From Pleodorina starrii (Eukaryota; Chlorophyta; Chlorophyceae; Chlamydomonadales; Volvocaceae): a DNA stretch of 64,000 bases. The first letter of the stretch is position 1, and every line of letters begins with the position of its first letter. Both the position numbers and the translations under genes were made by a program. Of this stretch, positions 12,001 to 22,344 are shown one piece after another. The notes under the pieces are model-generated. The model worked only from the letters and a program-made list of their open reading frames with translations, had not been told where the DNA came from and did not search any database. The stretch is from NCBI GenBank assembly GCA_030267565.1, contig BRXU01000008.1, positions 1,302,001 to 1,366,000 on the forward strand, in the 5' to 3' direction.

Positions 12001-15000
12001 GTAGGGCCGGACTGCGGCGCAGGGTGGAGGGGGGGGGGGGTGTAAGGGGGTTGGGGGGCCGGGTGTGAGGGGAGGAAGGTGGGAGGCGAGCGGGCGGGCA
12101 GGGAGCAGGAAACGGCGAGCGGGCGGCGGATGCGGGGGCACAGGGATGCGGATCAGCGGATCGAGAGCGTCCTCCCTTTCCCTTTTCCCTCACCTTACTC
12201 GGGGGCTGCTTGCCGCCGCCACCGCTACCGATTCCACAAGCTGTGCTCAAAAGGAAGACCCGCCCCGCCCCCGACCAGCCGTTCCCCTCCGTCTCCCCCA
12301 CCTCCCCCACCTCCCCTGCCGATATAGGATTCATCTTCCCCCCCCCGCCCTTACCTGGCCACCATGCCCGCCCCCAGCGCCGCAAGCAGCGGCAGCGACA
12401 GCACACTGCAGCAGGTGAATGCCGCCAGCAGCAGCCCCAGCAGCGCCACCTCGCCACCCCACTCCACCCAGCCACCCTCCCAAACCTCCATACAGCCCCG
12501 GACCAGCAGCTGCACAACCAACAGCACACGGCCGCCAGCGTCGGCGCCGGCGCGACGCCGCATGCTGCCGCCGCCGCCTCCGCCGCCCGGCCTGGGCACC
12601 GCCCCCCCGCCGCTCTTCGTCGCGACAGATGAAGAGGGTTGGGGTGGTGTCGTTGGCGAGCTACCGCCCGCGACGCCGCCGCCGCCGCCTGCGGCGGCGG
12701 CGGCGCCGCCGGCGGTCGGATCTGGCGCCGCAGATGCAGCGGCGCCGCCGCCGTCGCCACGGGGCCCTGTCTGCGGCTCCGGAAGCTGATGCTCGCCGCT
12801 GAAGCCGCCGCCGCCGACGGCGGCGGCGGCGGCGCCGCTGGCGCGGGTGCTGGTCGCCGCCATGGGCCGCAGCGGTGGTGGCGACGCGCGCTCCTGCCGA
12901 CGGTCACCCTCATCGGCCTCGCTGCCGCCGTCGTTGCCGCCGTCGTCCGCCGAGCCGCCACCGCCGTCAGCGGCGGTGGGTTCGCCGGTCGAGCTGGGCA
13001 CGAGCTGGTCGGCGGGCACATCCATTGCCTGAGGGGGCAACCAAAGTGGCAGGGTGTCAAGGTCGGCGGCGTGCCCGCGATGTGATGGGATGTGATGCTA
13101 TGGGCGAAACAGACAGCACCGCAGAAACAGCAAACGATAACAATAATATGTCAGTATCAGTATCAGTATCAGGACAGGCGTCCATGTAGGCCAGACGCCG
13201 GGACGCACCGCATGCCTTCCCCCCCGCCTTCCATACACACAGTCACACACACACACACACACAGTCACACACACATATGCACATGCGCGAAAGGAAACGA
13301 ACACACACACACTGTTTCATTGGCTGGTGTTCATGGGTGCTGTCACCATCTGCAGCCCGGGAGTCCGTCGCAGCGTGTCGTGTCGTGTCGTGTCGTACCT
13401 TTAACACGTCGTACGCTCCGCGGCCCAACCGAGACAGGACCTGCACGCATGCAGCGGCAGCAGCGACAGCGGCAGTGGCACCAGGGGGGCGGGCGTGTCC
13501 TTTAAAATGCACCGCAATCCAACCCTAAGCTAATCCAGACCGAACCAAACGAATCCCATCTCACTCGACCCAACTCGACCCCAAGTACCCTTTCCTCAGT
13601 CCAGCTCAGATCAACCCGACCCATCCGCGGTTCCGCGCACCGCCCCAACGCTCCCCACCCGGACCTGCCTACGGACGCTTCCCACGTTCCCAGGCCTCCA
13701 CCCCACCGACCCGTCCGCCCGCTCTTCTCGACCCTGACTGACTTCATCGCGACCCTGGATCTACGCCGCTCTCAACGTCTCAAAAGCTTGCGCCATTCTT
13801 GGGCTGTAGGGCTTGTTAAGGGTTTGATACCCTTCTTCCCCCTCCCTACTTCCCCCTCCTCCCCTTACACCCACCCGCGACAGGACGTCCCCTTGCCGCC
13901 TGCGCGACATACCTGGTTGGTGGCTGAGGCCATCGGCGCCAGCGCCCTCCTCAGCGCCCGCTGCAGGGGCGCCCGCGGGCCCAGCCAGGGCGCCACTGCC
14001 GTGTCGGGCCGGGCCGATGGAGGTGGCCAGAACAGGCAACACGGCTGGCCCGGGGCCGCCGCTGCCGCCACCTCGGGGGGCAGCTTCGATCGCCACCTGG
14101 CGGGAGATAAGCAGAGCTGTTAGTGTATTGTTTGGTCCATCCATTGCGCATCTGGCAGAATGGCCGAGTGGTCTAAGGCGTCGTGTTTAGGACTTTGTCC
14201 GGTAAACTCCGCGATCCGAAAGGGCGCAGGTTCGAACCCTGCTTCTGTCAGCTTTTAACTTCGCCTTTAAAATTTATGTTTCTACCTTTGTTTTGCTGAT
14301 GGGCTCAGTGGCATAAGCCAGGCAGGCTGTCGACACGTATCTGGCACGGAGCATTACGTACTTGGTAAAGCTTGTTCATTGTTCAAACCTAGGCACCTTG
14401 CTGTTACGCACACGCACGCACGCACCTGTCGAGTATGTACGAGTGGCGTGGTGGAAGACGAATGGCGTGTGGTCAAAGACGTTTTCAAGGCGTGCCCTCT
14501 GCCCCGCCTGTGTGAGCTTGTGGGTGAGATGAGCTTCCCAGCATCCACGGTCGCGACAACATGCACACCCTTATGATGGGGGAGCCGGACCCCCCCGGGC
14601 GATGATCGATTTTCTCTCCTAGTGCCGGGCACACGGCGCCCAAGCGATTCGCTCTCAAACGGTCGAGGGAAGGTGAAACACACACCCGCCCGACACCGCA
14701 CCTCCATCAACAATCAACGGGCCCGTGGACCCCCCCCCCCGCTTTCAAGGATTTAGCCCCAGCTCTGAAGCGGAACATCTTCACAATTTGTGACTTGCAA
14801 CTTGGTCGCGTTGGTAACTTGCCCCTGCCCTTGCCCCTCTCCCACCTGTATGTGTTTGTAGGGTTTCGGGGGTTTGTGTTACCGTTGGAGCCCCACCCCC
14901 TCCCTCCGTCCCTCCCCCTCCCTCCCCCCCCCGTTACGGGCTCCGGCCTTTACGTGGATAACCCCTCCTCCGCCGGCCCCTCCCCTCCCCCCCTAACGAC

Positions 15001-18000
15001 GCCGCCCCCATAACCAGCCCACCTGTTCGCCTTGCCCCGGAGCGCCAGCGCCGCCAGTGCCAGCAGCCCCAGCCCCAGCCGGAGCCGCAGACCCGGAACC
15101 GGGGAGCACTCGTCAGCACCGCCGCCGCCACCTCCATCTCCATCTCCACCTTCATCTCCACCGCCAGCACCGACGCCACCTGCTGCCGCCCTCATCGCCC
15201 CTCCCAGCAGAAGCCGCAGATTCTCAGCCCCTGAAAAGACCGCCGCGACGGGGTCCGTCAGCGGAAGGCCGCCAGCCGTCGACCTCGGGGCCGGCGGTGA
15301 CTGCCACAGCGGCGGCGGAGCCGCCCGCGGCAGCGACGGCGGCGGCGGCGGCGGCGAGTGTCCATTCGGTGGGGCGCACAGGGGCAGCCCCAGACATTCC
15401 AGCACGGCGGCAGGGCTCCAAGCGGCGTAGCCCTCGCCGCCGCCGCCGCCGCCGCCGCCATCCCGCGGCGCCGACACCGCCCTCAGCCAGCCCGCCACCG
15501 GCGCCAATTGCATGCCGTACAGAACCAGCAGCGCCGCCGCCAACGCCAGCTTCGTCAGCGCGAAGAAGCTGGCGGCGGCGGCGGCATCGCCGACGCGCGC
15601 GCGCCGTCGCGGTACGGCAGACGCGGTGGCGGCGGTGCTCCAGACGGCGGCCTGCGCGGCGGCGACGGCCGCCGCCAGCAGCCCGAGGGACAGGGCCCCC
15701 GGCGAGGCCATGGCGGCGGCGAAGAGCAGCGCCGCCGTCAGCAGGTCGACGTGCAGGATGAGCCAGCGCTTGAGGAACCAGGCGGAGGAGGCCTGCTTGG
15801 CCAGCAGCCGCCGCGGCCGCGGCCGCGGCGTGGACGAGGGGGACGTGGGCGCGCCGGAGCCGGGGGAGGCTCCCGGCGGCGGCTCGGCGGCAGCGGCGGT
15901 GGTGCCGCTGGCGGCGACGTCCTCGTCCGCGTCGCCGCCCTCCTCGCGGGTGGTGGCGGCGCAGCAGTCGTGCCGCCGCATCCACTTTCGCACTGCCGCA
16001 GCGGCGAAAGCCCACCTGCGGGCGGCGAGCGGCGGGTAGCGGCTGGATATTAGCAAACAGGACTGGGGAATTAGCAAACACAATGCCCGACGATTCAGGT
16101 AAAAATAATCCAAGGCCCTGGCTGCTGCTGCTGCGGCGGCGGCGGCGGCGCACCGGATAACGTGAGTCGAGTGCCTCGGGCGCTGAGGACTCCCGAGGGG
16201 GGAAAAGGCTGGTGGCTGCCTCACAGGCCCATGTGATGTGTAACTGTGCCGGACACGACGGCTTTTCCTCCTTCCCCCTTTTGCCCGATATCGGCCCCTC
16301 TGCCCAATATCGGTATCATTCCTCCCTGGCAGCCGCCACGACCCATCCCACGACCCCTCCCACGACCCATCCCTCCCTTCGGTATCTCCTTTTTTACCCT
16401 CCGGACAAGTTTCATGTCACGATGCCGTGAATCCGGTAGGTTTGCACTTGACCCCTCTACCCCTACCCCTACCCCTACCGGTACAACTGCATGGCCAGGA
16501 GGAGGCTCGACGGCCGCGCCAGCGCCAGCATCAGCGCCACTCCCGGCGCCGTCGGCGGAGCGCCGCCGTACAGGATCCCCACCAACCGCCACCACCATTC
16601 CAAGACCGCCTCCGCAGCCGGCCGCCGGTCGCCCCGCTCCCCCGGCGGCGGCGGCGCCGCCGCCGGGCCGTACACCGCGATCGTCGCGGCGGCGTACGAC
16701 ACGCACAGGTCCAGGGCGCAGTACAGCGCCAGCGCCGCCGGCGCCAGCCAACGCGCGCTGGCGGCGGCGAGGTGGCGCCGGGGGCCGCGCGCTGCCAGCA
16801 GCAGGCGTGGCGGCTGCCGGGAGTCCCCGTGCAGTCCCGACCTGCCGGGATGGGAAGTAATGAAGAAAGACACCGCAGCGCGGAGGGATGGAGACGGCGT
16901 AAGAGAACGGAGGGAGGGAGGGAGGAAGGGAGGGAGGGGGTGCAGCCAGCATCCGGGGTAATGTGCACGAGGCGCTGTGCCACTGGGGGCAACGGCGCCG
17001 CGGGGATTTGATAAACCGAATAAAGCGAAAGCTAGGAGATAAGGCAACGCCCGCATCCCGCATGGCCCGCCGCTCATCCCCCACCTGTGGTGGCTCAGCC
17101 GCAGCAGCGCCACATACGCGCCCCTCCGCGGCGGCGCCAGCAGCAGCGGCAGCCCCAGCCCCACGTAGCCCAGCCCCAGCAGCCCGATCCGCGTGTCGTA
17201 CAGCACCAGCACGTACAACAGTACGGCAAGCAGCAGGTGCCCCACCGACGACGCGACGCTGCCCAAGCTCGCCCCCAGGGCAAACAGCCATCCCTGGACC
17301 ACCGCCGGCCGTCGGCCGGCGGCGGCGGATTCGCCACCGCCGCCGCCGCCGCCGCCACCGCCGCCGCCGGCAGTCGTGAGGACCTTTCCCGCCACGGCGT
17401 GCGCTGTGGTCAGCACCAGAGCGCCCAGCAGCGGCAGGCAGTCGGCGGTGCGACTGGGCGCCCACAGCCCCACCAGGGCCAGCAGCCCGCGCCACTGCTG
17501 CCGCTGCAGGAAGCCCAGGCCCGGCAGCTGTCCGCACATGGCCGCGTAGAGCGCCAGGAGGTGCAGCGAGGCGAACAGCCGCAGCAGGCGGTGCGACGGC
17601 GGCGCCGCAGGCAGCGGCGGCGGCGGCGGCCGCGCGCCGGAGGCGCCTGCGGCGCCTCGCTCCGCGACGTCGCCGCGGCTGCCGCCGCCGCCGCCGTCGC
17701 CGTCTGCATCAGCGTTATCGTGCTGGTGGATGTCCGGCAGCACTGCACCGACCCGTGGGTCGGGATTGAGCCATACCGCCGTGGCGCCGCAGTACAACAG
17801 TACGGCTAGCAGGTAGGCGCCGTGGAGCATGTCCAGCTTGTAGGCGCCCAGCAGGATCCAGCTGCATGGGACGAGCACGTGCAAGCTGTGGTACAGCGCC
17901 AGGACAAACGTAAGGCCCAGCGAGGTGCTCGCCACGCCGCCGCCGGCGCCGCTGTCAGCGCTGTCGTACACACGGACGGCCGTACGACGGGCGCCCGCAG

Positions 18001-20900
18001 CGCTACTGCTGCGCGCGAGGCCACCCATGGCGATTATGGCGAGGGCCTGCACCGTCAGCGGCACTACGACAGGCGGCGGGCTGTTGTACATGAAGAGGCC
18101 CAGAGAGTGCAGTACGGGCGGCAGCAGGTGCGGGTACGACGCTGACAGGCACGTGACGACGTACACGGCCGTGTTCCAGGTCAGTAGCAGCAGGGTCAGT
18201 CCGGGGCTGATGCGCCGCAACAGCCGCCGGCCGTATCTGCAGCAAGCAGCAGCAGCAGGTAGCAGCAGGTAGCAGCAGGTAGCAGCAGCAGCAAACAGCG
18301 TGTCAGGGTTGGTCGACCGAACGAAAGGCTGCTCCGTCCAGAAGGCGTGACAAGATGTTCGGTTATGACAGGCGGAAAAGAAAGCGACACCTTCCATCAG
18401 CAACATCAGCGCGGTAAGACCACAAGGAGCTTCCGCCCCCCTCCGTTCTGCTCCGGCCCCCTTCCCGCTCCCCTCCGCTCCCCGTCCCGCTCCTCTCCTC
18501 CCCAGGCCCCACCCACCCACCCACCCAGCCCAGCCACCTCACCTGCCCGGTGCCAGCAGTGCCCACATACCCACCGCCAGCAGCACCCCGCCCAGCACCG
18601 ACACCTCCACCAGGCTCAGACCCGCCAGCGCCACCGCCGCGACGCCCGGCTGCCCGCACAGCGCCTCCACTGCACCCACCACCAGCCCCGCCGCGCGAGC
18701 CACCAGCGCCGATCCGAGGCTGTGCTGCTGCTGCTGATGGTGGGGCTGATGGTGGGGCTGGTGGTGGGGCTGGTGGCGACGATGCTGGTGGGGGTGGCTG
18801 TGGGGGTGCCGGTGCCGGTCCAGCTGGTCTTGCTGGTCAGGATGTGGGTGGCGTGCTTGGGGGGGCAGGGTGTGTGGGGCGCGCCCGTCGCGGTCGCCGC
18901 CCGCCGCCTCCTCCCCAGCGCCGGCGCTTGCCGCACTGGCCGCCGGCGCGGGGAGGTGGTGGGAAGGCGGCGAGGTAGGAGAGGCGCTGATCAGGGGCGG
19001 CGCAGGCGCCTGCGGCGGTTGCACGGGGTGCGGCGGCCGCGGCGGCGGCAGCAGCGGCTCCCGGAGCGGGTCGGTCGGCGACGCCGGCCTGGCGCCGGCG
19101 GGCGCGGCCGCCGGCGCGGGCGAGGGCACCGACCCGCGGGTCACATGCGTCTGCCGGCTGCGCCACACGCCCTCCGCCGCCGCCTTGGCCGCAAAGCCGA
19201 GCGCCCCATACAGCGCCGTCAGCGACGCGGTGTGTAGGACCTGTAGTACAATGTCGTACACGTGCCGTACCTCCGTGATCGGGTCGTGGAGGCGGTACAG
19301 CCCCAGGGCGCGCCCGCCACTTGACACGGCCGGAGGCCAAGCGTCGGTTGGCTGCAACTGCCAGCCGTACAGCGCCGCCAGGGCGACGCCGCAATACAGC
19401 TGGAAGACGCGGAGGAGCGACGCGCGCGCGGCGGGGGCCAAACCCGTCCGCAGGGCCCACGTGGCAACGCTCCCGGAGGCCAGGAGGAGCCAAGGCAGGT
19501 TGAAGACGGCCGGCCACAGCAGCGCGGCAAGAGGCACGAACAGCCCGGCGGCGGCGGTGGCGGCGGCGGAAGCCGCAGCGGCAGAGGACGCCGTCGGCGG
19601 CGGGCTGGCCCCAGCGCCGCTGGCGACGGCGCCCGGGGTGCGCCGACCGGAGCCGTCCTTGGCGAGGAGGCCACCGACTGCGCTGCGCGCTGCTGCGGCG
19701 GCGGTTTCGGAGCCGGGGCTCATTGCCCCGGAGGAGGGCTCATTGATCTGCCCAGGCGACTGACTCCTGGGTCTGGGAGTGGAGGACGAGTCGGTGCCCT
19801 GGGTGCCGGGCCCGCCGCCGCCGCCGCCGCCACAACAGCAGGCGGTGTAGGCGTCTTGCGCCTCGGCAAGGGCTGTCAAAGCGCAGAGCAGCGGCGGAGC
19901 GAGCACCTGGGGGGAAACAGGGGAGGGCGTCAGGAGGGGGTGATCAGGGGGTTATGTCCACCACTCCGCGTCGGCTGCATCTTGCAGCTTGAAGTCCATT
20001 GTGACGCTTTCGGTAAAGGAAAGGCGGACCCAGCCGCAGCCTGGGGCGCGGGGGGCCACAAGGCGCAAACCACACATCAGGGAGCCGCCCGTGCTGTCCA
20101 CCGCTCACCGCCAACAGCTCCCAACCGCCGCAACGCGACAAGTCCCGGAGGCCCAGCACGGCCCAGACCAGCGAGCCCGGTCCGACGCCGCTGTACGGCA
20201 GCAGCTGCAGCAGCAGCTGCAGCAGCAGCACCACGCACGCGGCGGCGGCGGCGCAGGACCAGAGCAGGAGGCCGGCCAGCGCGGCGGCGCGCGGCAGCGG
20301 CGCGGTGGTTGCGGGGCGCGTGGCCAGCAGGCCCCAGCCCAGGTACAGGGCCAGGAAGGCCGCTCCTGGTGCAGCGCGAAGTGTGGTGCGGACAGAAGGG
20401 GAGAAGGAAGGAGGAGTGAGTTAAGAGGGGCTGAGCGCGGAGGAATGAAGAGGGTTGAGCTGATGTGGCTGGCTGCCAATTGGGCCATGAGTGATGTGCT
20501 GTGAGGCTTTCTGGGGCTTCAGGACGAGGGCCGGCATGTTCAACGCAACGGTGCGGCCAGTGCCGTGGGCGGGTGAAATTTGGTGTTGCTGGGGCGGATT
20601 CCCTGCAGTCGCGATGTGGGACGGTGCTTCAGTGGTGAGCGCCCCTCAGTGGTGGAGGCCTTTGGGGAGCCCGTGAGGGTGCGCTGTCGCGGCGCAAGTA
20701 GGTATGCACGACGGCAAAGAGGGAGGGGTTCCGGGGGCAGGGACGGAATGGTCGCCAACACGGCCGCCTTGGCACATCCGCTGTTGCGGGCCGCGACAAG
20801 GCAGCCCCAGTAACAGCTTACCCGCAGGACTCAGGCTCGTGTATGCCTCCGCCGCGAGAGCGGCGGCAGCCAGGAGTGCGCGCCCCGTGTAGCGCCGCAT
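1..20900 (-). CDS. Piezo-type mechanosensitive ion channel (3' end off the window)
   Basis: Very large multi-pass membrane protein of the Piezo family, which form trimeric mechanically gated cation channels. Predicted exons in gene order: 20900-20822, 20365-20109, 19906-18543, 18236-17085, 16841-16479, 16015-15023, 14096-13913, 13028-12355, 12011-11759, 11510-10914, 10704-10666 (tentative), 10297-10088, 9899-9867, 9425-8828, 8540-8176, 7776-7093, 6710-6571, 6280-5978, 5807-5225, 4900-4533, 4251-3682, 2326-1884, 1537-1411, 1084-1027, 834-739, 337-308; further exons lie left of 300. About 3,520 residues are in the window, against roughly 2,500-2,800 for animal Piezo. Family signatures: LLLPRKPRQYWQ after a membrane helix (exon 16), YQYSAWVGLPRLL (exon 9), GALQLRDGFPP (exon 22), RTLLDWTCISTCLDFYSWLK followed by LEDI (exon 23) and LVALLLVLWLPPLFFSS (exon 25). 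Intron phases agree at every junction except the tentative exon 11. The excess length is Gly/Ala/Pro/His-rich linker. The start is the ATG at 20900, followed by a hydrophobic first helix. The pore and cap end are missing. Confidence 0.9.
408..634. mobile_element. Candidate small dispersed element bounded by repeats A and B (copy in Piezo intron 25)
   Basis: A repeat-A copy in inverse orientation (GATACCGCAGCGGAGACGG, 418-436) lies about 180 bp from a diverged repeat-B copy (GGCTCCGGCCTACCCGTGG, 613-631). The same two ends with the same relative orientation and similar spacing occur at 31396-31598. Internal sequences are not obviously alike, so this is a proposal. Confidence 0.45.
1154..1225 (+). 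tRNA. tRNA-Pro (AGG)
   Basis: Complete 72-nt cloverleaf. The acceptor arms GGGAGTT and AACTCCC pair perfectly. The anticodon stem CTCGC/GCGAG encloses loop TTAGGGT (anticodon AGG), and the T arm is GTGGG-TTCAATT-CCCGC. A T run typical of Pol III termination follows at about 1231. The gene lies in a predicted intron of the Piezo gene (between exons 1411-1537 and 1027-1084), on the opposite strand. Confidence 0.95.
2341..3433. repeat. Perfect (GGGA)n tetranucleotide array, about 1.09 kb
   Basis: About 273 uninterrupted copies of GGGA on the plus strand, which is (TCCC)n in the Piezo transcript. It lies in the intron between Piezo exons 4251-3682 and 2326-1884. Only about 15 bases separate its end from the predicted 3' splice site at 2327, so the array is effectively the polypyrimidine tract of that intron. 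It creates a spurious open frame of Leu-Pro-Pro-Ser repeats that is not a gene. The true copy number may differ from the assembled one. Confidence 0.97.
8646..8800 (+). repeat. Two dispersed repeat-A copies in Piezo intron 14
   Basis: Copies at about 8646-8677 (CTGCTGCGATATCTTCCTTT) and 8772-8800 (CCGCTGCGGTATCATTTATT), both antisense to Piezo. Confidence 0.7.
14153..14250 (+). tRNA. tRNA-Leu (UAG) with a short intron
   Basis: A 98-nt tRNA with a long variable arm. Acceptor arms TGGCAGA and TCTGTCA pair with one G-T. The anticodon stem TCGTG/CGCGA encloses 24 nt, which fits a 7-nt loop (anticodon TAG followed by G) plus an intron of about 17 nt inserted 3' of the anticodon. The T arm is GCAGG-TTCGAAC-CCTGC, and TTTT follows the gene. 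It sits in the Piezo intron between exons 15023-16015 and 13913-14096, on the opposite strand. The exact intron borders are inferred from the fold. Confidence 0.92.
14932..14968 (+). repeat. Dispersed repeat B, Piezo intron 6
   Basis: Copy with core GGCTCCGGCCTTTACGTGG then ATAACCCC; antisense to the host gene. Confidence 0.75.
16376..16400 (+). repeat. Partial dispersed repeat A, Piezo intron 5
   Basis: CGGTATCTCCTTTTTTACCC, matching the pyrimidine end of repeat A; antisense to Piezo. Confidence 0.6.
16859..16902 (-). repeat. Dispersed repeat A, Piezo intron 4
   Basis: Reads CTGCGGTGTCTTTCTTCATT on the Piezo sense strand and ends about 17 bp before the 3' splice site of the exon starting at 16841. 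Confidence 0.75.
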
Positions 20901-22344
20901 CGTGATTGGTGACTTGCGCCCGAGCGCAATGCTTACAGCACGATGCGCGATTTGGGCCTATAACGACGGTCCATAGCAACCGTCCGTCTGAAGAAGCCGG
21001 CACCCGTCGGCAACTGGTGCGGCCACTGCCGGGCTGTCGTCGATGACGGGTCGGCTCCGAAAGACCCGCGCACTGAAACACGCAGCGTGCCTAACGCAAG
21101 ACAGCTTTCAGAAATGCCTAGTACTTGACGAAAAGATAGTGCTGGATCAGGCTTGCCGGCATGCCGAAGAAAGCTCCATCCAACCTTACTGATGTCCGGG
21201 ACCAAGGCATAAGCAAGGCCATCTATGTAACGCTAACTATAGATGGAAGCAGCGCTGAGAACCATCCTTTTAAATCTTACCGTGTATCCTCAACAAACGT
21301 CCTAACCGTCAAGTCGTGCTTCAACGAAAACAGCCTCAGGTATGACCAGAGGGGTATGACATATATGGAAGCGAAGTCCTGGGCATATTATTTCGAATGT
21401 ATCAGGTATACCGTGAGCGTTCCTGGCGCCTGCAATTCATTTAGGTCGGACTAACCTTTTGACGGATGGACGTTGGACGCGGGCCGACATCACAGGGCCG
21501 GGGTCGCGATCATCGGGTGCTTTGTAAGACCGAACCACTGCCATGCATATATGTGCATGGTAGGTTTGATCTTATACTGCTCCCGAGGACGACTTGATTC
21601 CACTAGGGTTTTTCAGGGGTGGGGGCGCTCTAGTCCATCGGGTGGCCACCCACGGCCACCCACGGCCACCCAGGGTCGGCACCTCCTCCCCCTAGGTAAG
21701 GGAGACACGAACTGTATGGAATTCACTACCAAGATGACACCCGGCCCCTGCTCGACCCAGACAGAAACAGTTTACCAAATGCCCTGGTTGCTTTCCTGCA
21801 GAGCTCGCCAGTTGCTCCAGTTCGGCCGCTGGCTTTACCCTATCTTAGGGACCCTATGGACCGAAGCCCATTGTTACAGCTACCACACCAAGGCGGATAA
21901 CGCGCGAGGGAGAAAGCACCCCGCGCTTCGGCCCGAGGCTGCTAACCCTCGGGCTATCTGTTTTCGTCCCTAGGATTCGGTACTACCATGCAACGGGGTG
22001 GCGAAAACCACCGTCTGCTGCCATGGTATGTGATCTACTGACATGGGTGCTTCAGACGGGCGATGCTTCCTGCCTCCGAAGTAAGATCGAATTGCCGACA
22101 GGCGCGCCGTACCAACCGAATAACGGCGCGACTTAATCGGATCATCGCGTTCTCTCGAACCTGGATCCTATAGCATTAATCCTTTATTTTATGCAGCACC
22201 CAAATCCATTTATTGCACTGAAACATGTTCACCATTGTAACAGCGCAGCTTCAAAGGTTGACTAACACTCTAGCGTTGTAAATGTTAATCTATTCAATTG
22301 AGTAAACAGTTTTGAACTATAGTGATATACCTACTTGGTTTACG
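20901..22344. other. Intergenic region between divergent Piezo and TraB-like genes
   Basis: This 1.44-kb stretch separates the Piezo start (minus) from the next gene (plus) and should hold both promoters. Two open plus frames (21161-21454 and 21473-21973) show no recognisable domain and do not use the GC-rich codons of the neighbouring genes, so they are not called. A short tandem of GGCCACCCAC lies at about 21643-21675. The last 200 bases (22140-22340) are clearly AT-richer, as expected for a promoter. Confidence 0.6.

Noticed and set aside
16450..16478. CCCTA repeats resembling telomere sequence
   Set aside because: Only about four units at a splice donor, not the TTTTAGGG type expected in these algae, and the gene continues on both sides.
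21161..21973. Two plus-strand open frames of 97 and 166 codons
   Set aside because: No domain, no splice-consistent extension, and codon use unlike the neighbouring genes; most likely chance frames in the intergenic region.
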